Shown here: positions 39,946-50,699 of the stretch, in pieces
How positions within the stretch are numbered: the stretch's first letter is position 1
Layout of the letters: each line of letters begins with the position of its first letter
Source of the DNA: an uncultured Kangiella sp.
GTDB lineage: Bacteria > Pseudomonadota > Gammaproteobacteria > Enterobacterales > Kangiellaceae
Assembly (NCBI GenBank): GCA_947503345.1
Contig: CANNCW010000002.1
Coordinates: forward strand, 186,001-250,000
Length of the DNA stretch: 64,000 bases
Reading direction: 5' to 3'
The notes under the pieces: generated by a model
Told to the model about the DNA's origin: nothing
What the model saw: the letters and a program-made list of their open reading frames with translations, nothing else
Databases searched by the model: none
Program-made: the position numbers and the translations under genes

Positions 39946-41331
39946 ATGTCTGATACTAGCTTCCAAAATATAGCCTTAAACCAGCAATTACTATCCAATA
40001 TCGAAAGCTTAGGTTATAAATCCATGACGCCTATTCAGGCAGAATCTTTACCTGCGATCCTTGATGGTATCGATGTCATCGGCCAAGCAAAAACGGGCTC
40101 AGGGAAAACTGCTGCTTTTGGTTTGGGGATATTGCAAAAATTAGACGCCAAAAATTTTAATGTTCAATCCTTGGTGCTTTGCCCTACTCGCGAATTAGCG
40201 GAACAAGTTGCGGAAGATATACGAACTCTTGCAAGAACTTTAGCAAACATTAAGGTGGCAGTGGTTTGCGGCGGTATTCCAAAGAAAATTCAAACCGCAT
40301 CCTTAGCCAATGGTGTGCATATAGTTATTGGAACTCCTGGGCGCGTTGAAGAACATTTGGAACAAGGAACTTTAGAACTTGCTCAACTAGAAACTTTAGT
40401 TTTAGACGAAGCAGATCGTATGTTGGATATGGGCTTCCAGCCATCAATTGATGCAATTGCTGACTACCTACCTAAACAGCGTCAAAATTTACTCTTTAGC
40501 GCAACGTTTCCTGAGTCGATTGAGTCCATTGCAAGTCGTTTAATGCTCAAACCTAAGCACGTTAAAATAGAGTCAGATCATCTTGATTCAGACATCAGTC
40601 AAAACTTTTATAAAATTCAGGATGATAGCCAAAGGCTCAGCGCCACCCGATTGCTACTACTCGAAAACCGTCCTGATTCAACGGTTATTTTCTGCAACAC
40701 CAAAAAAGAAGTAAAGGAAATTGCAGGCGAATTACGAAAATTTGGTTTCAGCGTTTTGCCATTGCATGGCGATCTGGACCAAATTGATCGTGATCAGGCA
40801 CTTATCCAATTTGCCAATAAAAGTATATCTATTTTAGTGGCGACCGATGTTGCAGGTCGCGGACTGGATATTGAAGCTTTAGATCTAGTGATTAATTACC
40901 ATACTGCTAGCGATCCCGAAACTCACGTCCATCGAATTGGCCGAACAGGTCGCGCAGGCAATCAAGGTTTAGCTTGTTCGCTTTATTCCGATAAGGAGGT
41001 CTTTAAAATAAAACGGTTAGGCGAACATTTAGGCTTTAAGATCGAAGCGCACAAATTGCCTGACTTAGCTCTGTTAAAACAACCTAGCTTTAAAGCACCA
41101 ATGGCAACCTTACAAATTAGCGGTGGCAAAAAGAATAAAGTTCGTCCAGGCGATATTGTTGGCACTTTAACTAATCATCCGGACATTAATGGTGACGATA
41201 TTGGTAAGATTAAAGTGGCTGCAAACTGGTCTTACGTTGCCGTTCGTCGAAATCATGTTGATAGCGCTCTACGCCATTTAAGCCAAGAAAAAATTAAAGG
41301 GCGTAAATACAAGATTAAAAGAATTAGCTGA
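39946..41331 (+). CDS. dbpA: ATP-dependent RNA helicase DbpA
   Basis: DEAD-box helicase involved in 23S rRNA / large-subunit assembly. Motifs: Q motif TPIQAESLP, Walker A AKTGSGKTAAFG, DEAD, SATF and [13 protein letters not shown]. The last ~75 residues (RPGDIVGTLTNHPDI ... HVDSALRHL) form the DbpA-specific RNA-binding domain, which separates it from RhlE and SrmB. 461 residues. Its 3' end overlaps the convergent NYN gene by 8 nt. Confidence 0.93.
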   Translation: MSDTSFQNIALNQQLLSNIESLGYKSMTPIQAESLPAILDGIDVIGQAKTGSGKTAAFGLGILQKLDAKNFNVQSLVLCPTRELAEQVAEDIRTLARTLANIKVAVVCGGIPKKIQTASLANGVHIVIGTPGRVEEHLEQGTLELAQLETLVLDEADRMLDMGFQPSIDAIADYLPKQRQNLLFSATFPESIESIASRLMLKPKHVKIESDHLDSDISQNFYKIQDDSQRLSATRLLLLENRPDSTVIFCNTKKEVKEIAGELRKFGFSVLPLHGDLDQIDRDQALIQFANKSISILVATDVAGRGLDIEALDLVINYHTASDPETHVHRIGRTGRAGNQGLACSLYSDKEVFKIKRLGEHLGFKIEAHKLPDLALLKQPSFKAPMATLQISGGKKNKVRPGDIVGTLTNHPDINGDDIGKIKVAANWSYVAVRRNHVDSALRHLSQEKIKGRKYKIKRIS

Positions 41332-41809
41332 TTAGATAAGTAGGATCTATTGGGTGGAACTCATCGCTGGTATCAATTAAAGCTTGAGCCGTTAATTCTT
41401 TCACCCCGTAAACTTCGCTTGGTACTTTGTGATCCTCACGGATAGCTTTTAACAATAATTCAAAATCACCATCACCAGACAATAAAATCACTCTTTCAAT
41501 ATCTTGACGCGCCGCTAAGCGCATCATATCGATAGTAATCCCAACATCCCAATCGCCTTTAGCTGAACCATCGGAACGCTGAATAAAAGGTTTAAGTTTG
41601 ACCTCAAAGCCAATGTGTTTTAATGCATCTTGAAACTTAATCTGGTTATCCTGATTGGACTTTATGGCATAAGCATTCGCTACAATAATTTCATGTTGCT
41701 GACTAAGTTTCTGCCAAAATTTTCGATAATTGAAAGAGCGGCCAAAAGCATCTCGGCAGGTATAATAAATATTTTGCACATCAACTAACAACCCAATTTT
41801 TTGCATCAT
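41324..41809 (-). CDS. NYN domain protein (LabA/DUF88-like)
   Basis: A 161-residue PIN-like nuclease fold. Conserved acidic residues of the putative active site are seen in LLVDVQNIYY (Asp10), GDWDVGITIDMM and LLSGDGDFELL. This is the LabA/DUF88 branch, whose members are suspected RNases. Its ATG overlaps the stop of the rhlE-like gene by one base, so it is coupled to that helicase, which points to a role in RNA metabolism. No substrate known. Confidence 0.85.
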   Translation of the reverse strand: MMQKIGLLVDVQNIYYTCRDAFGRSFNYRKFWQKLSQQHEIIVANAYAIKSNQDNQIKFQDALKHIGFEVKLKPFIQRSDGSAKGDWDVGITIDMMRLAARQDIERVILLSGDGDFELLLKAIREDHKVPSEVYGVKELTAQALIDTSDEFHPIDPTYLIS

Positions 41810-43164
41810 TAACCTTTCTTGGTTTTGTTACTTTTAGACCATACTGATTGCGAGTTACGACTTCCCGCTTTCGTTTTGTTCTTTACATTTTTACCTTTTG
41901 GCTTTTGGCGTTTCACCTTCACTTTGTTGCTTTTATTAACCGCCTCATTTGCCTGTTGCACTTTAGTTTTTTTGGGCTTTTTAGGTTTCTTGGCTTTTAA
42001 AGCCTTTATTGGTTTTGATTGCGGTACTTCATGGCTAGGCTCAAAACCGCCAACATATTCACGCTTAATGTGCTTTTGGATCAGTTGCTCAATATCTTGC
42101 AACTGTTTAATTTCATCAGCACTGACTAAAGATACTGCTTGCCCAGCAGTATTAGCACGCCCAGTTCTACCAATCCGATGAACGTAATCTTCAGCAACAT
42201 TGGGCAAGTCAAAGTTAACCACTTGCGGTAACTGGCTAATATCAATTCCGCGTGCTGCAATGTCCGTTGCTACCAACACTTGAATCTTATTAGCTTTAAA
42301 ATCCGCTAACGCTTTAGTTCTTGCACCTTGGCTTTTGTTACCATGGATCGCCAAGCTTTTAATTTTTGCAGCATTTAATTGTTTAACTAGCTTATTAGCT
42401 CCATGTTTAGTTCGAACAAACACCAATACCTGATGCCATTTGTGTTCTTCGATAAGATGAATCAATAAAACTGATTTTTGCTTTTTGTCTACAGGATGTA
42501 ACCACTGATTAATTTTTTTCGCCGTACTATTGGCTGGATTTACTGAAACCTCAACAGGGCTATTCACTATCGTTTTAGCTAACTCACGAATCGACTCAGA
42601 AAATGTTGCCGAGAACATTAAATTTTGGCGATTTTCTGGTAACACTTTTAATACCCGACGAATATCATGGATAAAGCCCATATCTAGCATTCGGTCCGCT
42701 TCGTCTAAAACAAGAATCTCTAGTTGATCAAATTTAACCGCGTTCTTTTCATGCAAATCCAGCAACCGCCCTGGAGTTGCAATTAAAATATCAATGCCTT
42801 TTCTTAAACGCATCATTTGTGGATTAATTTTAACGCCACCAAAAACCACCATTGAGCTCAAATGCAGACTCTTACCATAAACTTCAACGCTCTTACCTAC
42901 TTGGGCAGCTAATTCGCGAGTCGGGGCTAAAATCAATGCACGTGTTGAATTAGGTTTTGCTCTGTCACCTTTAACTAGCCGTTGCAAGATTGGTAGTGTA
43001 AAACCTGCCGTTTTACCGGTTCCTGTTTGTGCCGCCCCCATTAAATCTTTGCCTTGCAAAATATGCGGGATTGCTTGTTGTTGAATCGGTGATGGTGTTT
43101 TATATCCTTGTTGCTCAATATTGGTAAGCAACTCGGGAATCAAACCAATCTCTTTAAAAGTCAT
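41809..43164 (-). CDS. rhlE: RhlE-like DEAD-box RNA helicase
   Basis: DEAD-box RNA helicase with Q motif [10 protein letters not shown], Walker [20 protein letters not shown] and HRIGRTGRA. The C terminus (about 385-451) is a long Lys-rich, low-complexity tail ([13 protein letters not shown]), typical of RhlE-type enzymes and probably unspecific in RNA binding. 451 residues. Operon with the NYN gene. The exact subgroup name is less certain than the helicase call. Confidence 0.85.
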   Translation of the reverse strand: MTFKEIGLIPELLTNIEQQGYKTPSPIQQQAIPHILQGKDLMGAAQTGTGKTAGFTLPILQRLVKGDRAKPNSTRALILAPTRELAAQVGKSVEVYGKSLHLSSMVVFGGVKINPQMMRLRKGIDILIATPGRLLDLHEKNAVKFDQLEILVLDEADRMLDMGFIHDIRRVLKVLPENRQNLMFSATFSESIRELAKTIVNSPVEVSVNPANSTAKKINQWLHPVDKKQKSVLLIHLIEEHKWHQVLVFVRTKHGANKLVKQLNAAKIKSLAIHGNKSQGARTKALADFKANKIQVLVATDIAARGIDISQLPQVVNFDLPNVAEDYVHRIGRTGRANTAGQAVSLVSADEIKQLQDIEQLIQKHIKREYVGGFEPSHEVPQSKPIKALKAKKPKKPKKTKVQQANEAVNKSNKVKVKRQKPKGKNVKNKTKAGSRNSQSVWSKSNKTKKG

Positions 43165-43281
43165 GATATCTCGATAATAAAAAAGCTTAACGCTTAAAGT
43201 CGCAAGCTTACCTTAGCCACTCAAGCAAAGCCAGATAACTTCTGTTATTATCAACTTTAAGCTAACCGTTGAAACGAATTA

Positions 43282-44028
43282 ATGAGCCAATCGCTGTTTA
43301 TTTTAGATGACTCAATTCATTTTCCATCTACTTCTTTAGCACAAGAAGAGCCCAATGGTTTATTGGCCATTGGCGGTGACTTGTCTAGCGAGCGCTTAAT
43401 TGAAGCCTACCGTAATGGTATTTTTCCATGGTATTGCGAAGATGAGCCCATTATGTGGTGGTCACCCGATCCTCGATGTGTTTTTAACCTGACTGACGAT
43501 CAGCCAATTCATATTTCTAAATCACTCACCCGGAATTTAAAAAAGTCTAATTATCGAGTAATCATCAATAACGATTTTCAAGCTGTCATTGAAAACTGTT
43601 CTATGCCAAGAGCTAAGCAAGAAGAAACTTGGATTTTGCCTGAAATGCAAAAGGCATATATTCAACTGCACCAACTTGGTGTAGCCCATTCAGTGGAAGT
43701 TTATGATTTGGACAACATTTTGATTGGTGGTTTGTATGGAATCAGTTTCGGCCGCTTTTTCTTCGGTGAGTCCATGTTTAGTAAAGCTAATAATGGTTCA
43801 AAAATTGCTATTAGCCATCTGGTGCATTACTTAAAAAATGCAGGTTTTATTTTGATTGATTGCCAAGTGCCTAATGAGCATCTTTTCTCACTTGGCGCAG
43901 TAAATATAAGTCGAGATAATTTTATGCAACTCTTAGATAAACATCGAGACTGGCAACAAGAACCAGAATTGTTTAGAGTAGGAAAAGTTCTGCCCAGTTG
44001 GCGAAACCCTGTTAAAGCCCATGAGTAA
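43282..44028 (+). CDS. aat: Leucyl/phenylalanyl-tRNA-protein transferase
   Basis: Adds Leu or Phe to proteins with N-terminal Lys or Arg, marking them for ClpS/ClpAP. Typical motifs are GLLAIGGDLSSERLIEAYRN, GIFPWY and MWWSPDPRCVF, and GGLYGISFGRFFFGESMFS. 248 residues. It overlaps ate by 8 nt. With clpA and clpS a few kb away, the window holds most of the bacterial N-end rule pathway. Confidence 0.95.
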   Translation: MSQSLFILDDSIHFPSTSLAQEEPNGLLAIGGDLSSERLIEAYRNGIFPWYCEDEPIMWWSPDPRCVFNLTDDQPIHISKSLTRNLKKSNYRVIINNDFQAVIENCSMPRAKQEETWILPEMQKAYIQLHQLGVAHSVEVYDLDNILIGGLYGISFGRFFFGESMFSKANNGSKIAISHLVHYLKNAGFILIDCQVPNEHLFSLGAVNISRDNFMQLLDKHRDWQQEPELFRVGKVLPSWRNPVKAHE

Positions 44029-44749
44029 TAAACAAAAGAACACGCAACACATAAAGCTTTATGCTGGACCTGAGCACTCTTGCGGTTATTTGGAAGAGCA
44101 AAATTCAATATCCGTTTTCGCCGATCCGAGCATGGATCTTGATAATAACATTTATTCTGAACTCAGTCGTTTGGGCTTCCGTCGTAGCGGAAATCACGTT
44201 TATCGCCCTCAGTGCCCTTCATGTAGCGCCTGTTGGGCTTATAGAGTGAAGGTTAATGAATTTATTCCAAATAAATCTCAAAGACGTAACCTTAAATCCA
44301 ATCAGGGATTAACTATTGAATTAGCACCAGCGAAGGCCAGTGCCGAAGATTATGAATTGTATGAGCAATATATTTGTTCGAGACATAAGGATGGAGATAT
44401 GTACCCTCCTTCCTTTCAGCAATACGAAGAATTTCTCTTTTCTGATTGGTGCGCCACAAGTCTATTAAAAGTAAAAGATTCCACGGGAAATTTAATTGCC
44501 GTTATGGTTTTAGATCTTTTCGACGATGGCTTATCCGCGGTTTATTCTTACTTTGCTCCTAATAGTCCCTATCAAGGTCTTGGGGTATTTGTGGTATTAC
44601 AGACCCTATTGTTATGCAAAGAGCAAGAGCTGCCCTTTTGTTATCTGGGGTATTACATTCAAGACTGTTCGAAAATGAACTATAAAAAGCATTACCAACC
44701 TGCCGAAGTTTTTAGAAATAACCGTTGGCAATCTTTAAAAAAACCATAA
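44021..44749 (+). CDS. ate: Aspartate/glutamate leucyltransferase (Bpt-type)
   Basis: Transfers Leu to N-terminal Asp or Glu (Bpt/ATE family), a second entry route into the N-end rule. The N-terminal cysteine set is present (EHSCGYL, and PQCPSCSACW), and the C-terminal domain shows LGYYIQDCSKMNYK. 242 residues, expected size. Translationally coupled to aat. Confidence 0.94.
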   Translation: MSNKQKNTQHIKLYAGPEHSCGYLEEQNSISVFADPSMDLDNNIYSELSRLGFRRSGNHVYRPQCPSCSACWAYRVKVNEFIPNKSQRRNLKSNQGLTIELAPAKASAEDYELYEQYICSRHKDGDMYPPSFQQYEEFLFSDWCATSLLKVKDSTGNLIAVMVLDLFDDGLSAVYSYFAPNSPYQGLGVFVVLQTLLLCKEQELPFCYLGYYIQDCSKMNYKKHYQPAEVFRNNRWQSLKKP

Positions 44750-44781
44750 TAATCGTATTAATCAAATTATAAATTTTCATC

Positions 44782-45999
44782 ATGAGTACTATCGATAAAT
44801 CCAAAAACTTAGATGGCGTTTGTTACGATATTCGCGGCCCTGTTCTTGATGCTGCTAACAAACTAGAGTCAGAGGGACGAAAAGTATTAAAGCTAAATGT
44901 GGGCAATCCAGCACCTTTCGGCTTTGATGCGCCGGAAGATATTGTCAAAGATGTTATTCAAAATTTACCTAATGCAGAGGGCTATACTGACTCTAAAGGG
45001 ATCTATTCAGCACGCGTGGCAATTTATCAGCATTACCAAAACAAAGGTATTTCCAATTTAAACTTGGACAATATTTTTATTGGTAATGGCGTAAGCGAAT
45101 TAATATTAATGTCCATGCAAGCCTTGCTCAATAGCAATGATGAAGTCTTAATCCCTGCACCCGATTATCCACTGTGGACAGCTTCCGTAAAACTAGCAGG
45201 CGGCAATCCGGTTCACTATTTATGCGATGAAGCATCGGGCTGGTTACCAGACTTACAAGATATAGAGCGTAAAATCACAAGAAATACACGCGCCTTGGTT
45301 TTAATTAATCCAAACAATCCTACAGGTGCGGTCTACCCTAAAGATTTTTTATTAGAGTTGTTAGAGTTAGCCAGAAAACACAAGCTCATTGTTTATAGTG
45401 ACGAAATATACGACAAAATTTTATACGATGACACGGAATTGCATTCATTAGCAACTCTATGCAATGACCTGTTAATTATAACCTTCAGTGGCCTTTCCAA
45501 AACTTATCGGGTCGCAGGCTACCGTACTGGATGGATGGTTTTATCTGGCCCAACGGAAAAAGCCAAAGGCTATATAGAAGGGTTAAATATTCTATCCTCT
45601 ATGCGACTTTGCGCTAATGTACCAAGTCAGTTTGCCATACAAACCGCTTTAGGGGGTTATCAGTCGATAAACGATTTAATCCAGCCTAATGGCAGACTAT
45701 ATCAACAGCGTCAAATGGCTTACGAAATGCTTAATCAAATCGAAGGTATCAGTTGTAAAAAGCCTCTAGGTGCTTTTTATATGTTCCCCAAAATCGATAC
45801 AAAACGCTTCAATATTCAAAATGATGAACAGATGATATTGGACTTGTTATTAGAGCAACAAATATTACTAGTCCATGGACGCGCATTTAACTGGCCTGAG
45901 CCCGATCATTTCCGATTGGTCTTTTTACCTAACTGTGATCAACTCGAAAAAGGTCTTAACCAAGTCAAAACCTTTTTCGATAATTATCAACAAATTTAA
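44782..45999 (+). CDS. alaA: Glutamate-pyruvate (alanine) aminotransferase AlaA
   Basis: Class I PLP aminotransferase that makes alanine from pyruvate and glutamate. The start (KNLDGVCYDIRGPVLDAANK, then KLNVGNPAPFGFDAPEDI) is characteristic of AlaA/YfbQ. The PLP lysine lies in SGLSKTYRVAGYR, and NPNNPTGAVY is the substrate/PLP motif. 405 residues. Starts 32 nt after ate, so it may be co-transcribed. With ald it gives the cell two alanine routes within 11 kb. Confidence 0.92.
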   Translation: MSTIDKSKNLDGVCYDIRGPVLDAANKLESEGRKVLKLNVGNPAPFGFDAPEDIVKDVIQNLPNAEGYTDSKGIYSARVAIYQHYQNKGISNLNLDNIFIGNGVSELILMSMQALLNSNDEVLIPAPDYPLWTASVKLAGGNPVHYLCDEASGWLPDLQDIERKITRNTRALVLINPNNPTGAVYPKDFLLELLELARKHKLIVYSDEIYDKILYDDTELHSLATLCNDLLIITFSGLSKTYRVAGYRTGWMVLSGPTEKAKGYIEGLNILSSMRLCANVPSQFAIQTALGGYQSINDLIQPNGRLYQQRQMAYEMLNQIEGISCKKPLGAFYMFPKIDTKRFNIQNDEQMILDLLLEQQILLVHGRAFNWPEPDHFRLVFLPNCDQLEKGLNQVKTFFDNYQQI

Positions 46000-46181
46000 G
46001 CCTTATGAGATACTTTTACCCAGAATCTAAGCTAATTCAGGTCATATTCAGCTATTTTGGTTAAAATGCTTTGCGATTATGGGTCAAATAGTGCATTATA
46101 CGCGCGTTTTTTGAACACTTAGTCACTGCTTATGGGCAAACCCTGAGCAAACTTGTTTAGTAATAAAGGTATAGAATTTAT

Positions 46182-46400
46182 ATGGCAAAAGAAGATGTTA
46201 TTGAGTTAGAAGGCAAAGTGCTTGAAACTCTACCAAATACCATGTTTCGAGTTGAACTTGAAAATGGTCACGTAGTTACAGCGCACATTTCTGGAAAAAT
46301 GCGCAAAAACTACATCCGCATTTTAACTGGCGATACAGTGACTGTTGAAATCAGTCCTTACGACTTATCGAAAGGTAGAATTACCTTCAGAGCTCGTTAA
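46182..46400 (+). CDS. infA: Translation initiation factor IF-1
   Basis: A 72-residue OB-fold protein that binds the ribosomal A site during initiation. Sequence is the normal bacterial form ([20 protein letters not shown], then [20 protein letters not shown]). Placed after ate/alaA and before clpA (convergent), as in relatives, but with one extra gene in between. AAAGGT lies upstream of the ATG. Confidence 0.97.
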   Translation: MAKEDVIELEGKVLETLPNTMFRVELENGHVVTAHISGKMRKNYIRILTGDTVTVEISPYDLSKGRITFRAR

Positions 46401-46414
46401 TACTTCTTTGCTAT

Positions 46415-46447
46415 AAAAAAAGCGCATCATTGGATGCGCTTTTTTTG
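46415..46447. terminator. Bidirectional terminator between infA and the 589-residue gene
   Basis: Perfect 8-bp stem AGCGCATC / GATGCGCT extended by A:T pairs on both sides (seven A, seven T). Serves infA and the convergent gene that ends at 46462. Confidence 0.9.
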
Positions 46448-46461
46448 TTTCTAAGAGATAC

Positions 46462-48231
46462 TTAACACATATCTTTAATTCGAGACTTCAGTTGCTTTTG
46501 TTCACTTCGCAGCTTTTCAACAATCAGCTTATTAGCTTCTTCTTGAGAACTATCTAAAACCTTTATCAAAGTCTTTTCAAACTTATCCTTGGAAAATTCC
46601 TTTGGATTAATTTTTGAAGAAGTTAATTTCTTCCTGAACTTCATCATGTTTTTCATCAGGGTGCCAAAAACTACATCCTCTAGAATTTCATCAGGCGGGC
46701 AAGATAAACACACTGGGCCTAACGGGTCTCGAGGATCAATCTTAGGCTTCTTTAAATCATCTAAGTCAAACTTTGCCACTAATTCAGGAATAAGCAACTC
46801 ACGGATCCACCTTGAAACAAAGCAATGAGAAGTTACTTTACCTAGAACTGTTTTGCCTTCACCTCCTAAAATATTCACAGGAGTGTCCAAACGCCAATCT
46901 TCACGAGTTCTTGAAGTAAAGGCACTCCAAAAAGCAACAAAAGCTAACATTTTGCGTTGCTTTTCTTTAGGTGCCAACCAAATAGCAACATTTCTATGGT
47001 ACCGGGCAATCTTTTTATGACTTAAATTATTGGCCTCTTTTAAACCTACTAAGTCTTGATTCCCAGCAACATTTGGGTCACCGTCAAAGCCTGGCTCATA
47101 AGCACCCGAGAGATTGGTCGACATCCAATGGTGCCAAGTGGAGTCAACCACCACTCGTCCAAAATCAATTTCATGACCATTATAGGCTCCGATCACGCCA
47201 AACTTTTTATGCGGACTAACCGACTTTTCATGATCATAAGGAGGGTCTGGCAAGGTGTTACCATGAGCAATCACTTCAGGTAATGGTCTTTTGCCTGACT
47301 TGGTAGGGTATTCCTTGGCTTCTAGATCATCTGGAATGTTATCAATCAGAATGTCTGCATCTAAATTAATATCATCTTGTTCCTTAATCCACCCCTCATG
47401 CGGGTGATCGGGTAGAACATTGATCACGCCCAATTTCCCACCGCACAGAATAGGATGAGGTCGCCAACCTGGAAAAATCCGACCTTTAGCTTTATACCGC
47501 TTGGGATCGATCCGCTGCGCGACATCGTCGCTTTGAGCTTCAAAGGGAATGGTTTCCGGGTTAGGGTTAGTAACCACATCATGCTGCTGTGAATCCCACA
47601 TAGGTCTATTGGTATCAACACGACTAGAGCCAATTCTCGGTGGCGCCAAATCTTCAGAGGTCCAACGACGCATTGACCACACTCGTGGGATTTGCGCACA
47701 CAGATTAGCCCCTAAAGAAGCATGATCGCCCATGGCTAAAACTCCACCACCATTTTCCATCCAGCGACTTATAGTTATCTTTTCACTTTCACTAGGACAT
47801 AAACTAGAACTCAAGATACTAGCCGTCGTTTGAGGAAAGTTATTACCAGGGGCAAAACCAAATAACCAAACTTCATCATGTTCATCTAGAATCAAATTAC
47901 CCGAGTCTGGATCGGCATGGGTAAAACGATAATTGGAATAAGTTGCTTGATAATCACCTGGAACTGCATTCTTCACTAAGGTCGCACTATCATCATTACC
48001 CCAGCTAGCTAATGTAATTTTAAAGTTGGCATAAGAAATTGCCGTATTATCGCGCAAACGGTCGATAAGCTCTCTAAATGCAAAGCCATCTGATCGGCTA
48101 AATGATATACCCTCGGTAATAAAGAGAATATTGATAATTTGTGGTTTAGGTAAAAACAGTTTCCACTCAGGAATAATTAGTTCTTCTCTTAGCGGAAGCT
48201 CTAATGGTACGAAATCTAAATTAATAGGCAT
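46462..48231 (-). CDS. Unrecognised 589-residue protein, possible GATase-like fold
   Basis: Not assigned to a known family. The N-terminal ~290 residues alternate short beta strands and helices: IINILFITEG (about 32-41), DEVWLFGFAPG (119-129), WMENGGGVLAMGDHASLG (157-174) and GVINVLPDHPHEG (268-280). This resembles ThuA/class I GATase-like domains. A second strongly patterned block is GVIGAYNGHEIDFGRVVVDS followed by TWHHW (about 345-369). The C-terminal ~90 residues are Lys-rich and probably coiled coil. No signal peptide. AAGGA precedes the ATG. Alone on the minus strand, between infA and clpA, which are neighbours in many relatives. The fold guess is inference. Confidence 0.75.
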   Translation of the reverse strand: MPINLDFVPLELPLREELIIPEWKLFLPKPQIINILFITEGISFSRSDGFAFRELIDRLRDNTAISYANFKITLASWGNDDSATLVKNAVPGDYQATYSNYRFTHADPDSGNLILDEHDEVWLFGFAPGNNFPQTTASILSSSLCPSESEKITISRWMENGGGVLAMGDHASLGANLCAQIPRVWSMRRWTSEDLAPPRIGSSRVDTNRPMWDSQQHDVVTNPNPETIPFEAQSDDVAQRIDPKRYKAKGRIFPGWRPHPILCGGKLGVINVLPDHPHEGWIKEQDDINLDADILIDNIPDDLEAKEYPTKSGKRPLPEVIAHGNTLPDPPYDHEKSVSPHKKFGVIGAYNGHEIDFGRVVVDSTWHHWMSTNLSGAYEPGFDGDPNVAGNQDLVGLKEANNLSHKKIARYHRNVAIWLAPKEKQRKMLAFVAFWSAFTSRTREDWRLDTPVNILGGEGKTVLGKVTSHCFVSRWIRELLIPELVAKFDLDDLKKPKIDPRDPLGPVCLSCPPDEILEDVVFGTLMKNMMKFRKKLTSSKINPKEFSKDKFEKTLIKVLDSSQEEANKLIVEKLRSEQKQLKSRIKDMC

Positions 48232-48285
48232 AATAAAAATCCTTTTGCTATATGTAAAATATAGTTAGCCCTTGAATATCCTTTA

Positions 48286-48336
48286 AGCAACTCAAATTCC
48301 TTTCAAGTTGCTAACTCCCTTCCCTAATTAGGGAAG
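48286..48336. repeat. Two adjacent inverted repeats between clpA and the 589-residue gene
   Basis: Arms AGCAACT and AGTTGCT (48286-48292 and 48306-48312) are followed at once by an 18-bp perfect palindrome CTTCCCTAATTAGGGAAG (48319-48336). No T tract follows on the minus strand. They may end clpA transcripts or act as an operator for the gene starting at 48231. Confidence 0.5.
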
Positions 48337-48398
48337 AGATAAACTAGCATAGGATTAATATAAATAATGTGAAATATTTCAAAACCGCTTAGAATTAA

Positions 48399-50666
48399 CT
48401 ATTGAGCAGGTAACTTCTCTCTATGTGGTTCAATTCGAATATCTAGCTTATCATTGACTAAACTAATATATACATCGCCGCCTTGAGTTAGGTCGCCGAA
48501 CAATAGTTCATTTGCTAATGGCTTACGAATATTGTCGCTGATAATCCTCTCCATGGGTCTGGCTCCCATTCGAACGTCATATCCAATGTCAGCCAGATGC
48601 TGACGGGCAGCATCATTAACATGCAGATTCACTTGCTTCTCATCCAGTTGTCTTTGCAATTCCGTTAAGAATTTATCAACTATAGATAGAATCACTTTTG
48701 GCGGTAGTGCTTTAAACCAAACTATCGAATCCAAGCGATTTCTAAACTCAGGAGAGAAGGTTTTATTAATAGCTTCCATGTTCTCACGAGAGAAATCATC
48801 TTGGCCTTTAAAGCCAATCGAGCCTTTCGATAACTCTTGCGCACCTGCATTAGAAGTCATAACAATCACAACATTTCTAAAGTCTGCCTTACGACCATTA
48901 TTATCAGTCAAGGTACCATTATCCATAACTTGTAGCAGTAAATTGAATACATCTGGATGAGCTTTTTCAATTTCATCTAATAATAAAACCGCATGAGGAT
49001 TTTTATTAATGGCTTCTGTTAGCAAACCACCTTGATCGTAACCAACGTAACCTGGAGGTGCGCCGATCAGTCTTGAAACCGTATGTCTTTCCATATATTC
49101 CGACATATCAAAACGAATCAACTCTACGCCCATTAAGCGAGAAAGTTGTTTGGTCACTTCGGTTTTACCCACACCAGTTGGGCCTGCGAACAAAAATGAA
49201 CCCACAGGTTTATTTTCTTGCCCCAACCCTGCACGTGATAACTTAATCGCTTCTGACAAGGTACTAATAGCAGTGTCTTGACCAAACACCACCATTTTCA
49301 AGTTGCGCTCAAGATTTTTCAACAACTCTTTGTCTGAAGTTGAAACGGTTTTCTCAGGGATACGAGCAACTTTTGCTACCACTTGTTCAATTTCATAAGC
49401 TGTGATCACAGATTTTCGTTCTGCTTCAGGAATAACTCTTTGTCGAGCTCCCGCTTCATCAATTAAATCAATCGCTTTATCAGGAAGTTGACGATCATTA
49501 ATGTACTTAGCACTTAATTCCGCAGCTGCTTTCAAAGCACCTGCTTGATATTTGATACCGTGATGTTTTTCATAACGGTCTTGTATGCCTTCTAAAATTT
49601 TAATGGTTTCATCAATGCTAGGTTCTTTAATATCAATTTTTTGGAAACGACGAGCTAACGCATGATCTTTTTCAAAGATGCCTCGGTATTCTTGATACGT
49701 CGTTGAGCCCATGCAACGTAAATCACCATTAGCTAAAACAGGCTTAATTAAATTCGATGCATCCATAGAGCCGCCTGAAGTTGAGCCTGCGCCAATAATG
49801 GTATGAATTTCATCAATAAACAAAATCACTTTCGGTTCTTTTTTCAACTGCGCTAATACAGCTTTTAAGCGTTTTTCAAAATCCCCTCTGTATTTAGTGC
49901 CTGCGAGTAATACGCCTAAGTCTAGGCTGTAAACTACTGCATCAGAAATAACTTCGGGTACATCTTTATCAACAATACGTTTAGCTAAACCTTCAGCAAT
50001 CGCAGTTTTACCAACGCCGGCCTCCCCTACTAATAGAGGATTGTTTTTGCGACGACGACTTAAAATTTGTACTACCCGCTCAATCTCATAAGCTCGACCA
50101 ATTAGTGGGTCTATTTTCCCATCTTCAGCTAACTGATTAAGATTAATTGCATATTGATCTAATGGGCGGGCTTCTTCGGCTTCCGAAGTTTCCTCATCAT
50201 CAGTATCAAAACCAATCGACAAATCATCTTCATCTTTACCAATGCCATGAGAAATAAAATTCACTACGTCTAAACGGCTAATATCCTGCTTCGACAACAA
50301 ATAAACAGCCTGGCTTTCCGGCTCACTAAACATCGCAACTAAAACATTAGCACCTGAAACTTCATCTCGCCCCGACGATTGCACATGGAAAACTGCTCTT
50401 TGCAAAACTCGCTGGAAGCCAATGGTTGGTTGAATTTCTATTTCGGTATTTTCTTCATCAAATAATGGCGTAGTCTTATCAACAAAAGCTTCTAAATCAC
50501 TACGTAAAACTGGTAAGTCCGCTTCACAAGCTTTTAATACATTCACTGCATCATCGTTATCCAATAAAGCCAACATCAAATGCTCAATCGTAATGAACTC
50601 ATGACGTTTTTCACGTGCTTGATGAAATGCTTTATTTAACGACTTTTCTAATGCCTTATCTAACAT
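48399..50666 (-). CDS. clpA: ATP-dependent Clp protease ATP-binding subunit ClpA
   Basis: Hsp100 unfoldase that feeds substrates to ClpP. N-terminal double Clp repeat (about 1-145), first AAA+ module ([15 protein letters not shown]), second AAA+ module ([14 protein letters not shown]) and the IGFKGQ ClpP-binding loop. 755 residues, normal length. The acidic linker after the N domain ([15 protein letters not shown]) is usual. Lies 33 nt after clpS. Confidence 0.97.
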   Translation of the reverse strand: MLDKALEKSLNKAFHQAREKRHEFITIEHLMLALLDNDDAVNVLKACEADLPVLRSDLEAFVDKTTPLFDEENTEIEIQPTIGFQRVLQRAVFHVQSSGRDEVSGANVLVAMFSEPESQAVYLLSKQDISRLDVVNFISHGIGKDEDDLSIGFDTDDEETSEAEEARPLDQYAINLNQLAEDGKIDPLIGRAYEIERVVQILSRRRKNNPLLVGEAGVGKTAIAEGLAKRIVDKDVPEVISDAVVYSLDLGVLLAGTKYRGDFEKRLKAVLAQLKKEPKVILFIDEIHTIIGAGSTSGGSMDASNLIKPVLANGDLRCMGSTTYQEYRGIFEKDHALARRFQKIDIKEPSIDETIKILEGIQDRYEKHHGIKYQAGALKAAAELSAKYINDRQLPDKAIDLIDEAGARQRVIPEAERKSVITAYEIEQVVAKVARIPEKTVSTSDKELLKNLERNLKMVVFGQDTAISTLSEAIKLSRAGLGQENKPVGSFLFAGPTGVGKTEVTKQLSRLMGVELIRFDMSEYMERHTVSRLIGAPPGYVGYDQGGLLTEAINKNPHAVLLLDEIEKAHPDVFNLLLQVMDNGTLTDNNGRKADFRNVVIVMTSNAGAQELSKGSIGFKGQDDFSRENMEAINKTFSPEFRNRLDSIVWFKALPPKVILSIVDKFLTELQRQLDEKQVNLHVNDAARQHLADIGYDVRMGARPMERIISDNIRKPLANELLFGDLTQGGDVYISLVNDKLDIRIEPHREKLPAQ

Positions 50667-50699
50667 TTATTACCTCTTAGTTGGTTTTCACCAAAACTT

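Noticed and set aside
41819..42181. Hydrophobic plus-strand frame antisense to the helicase tail
   Set aside because: Phe/Leu-rich sequence is the antisense of the Lys codon-rich helicase tail, not a membrane protein.
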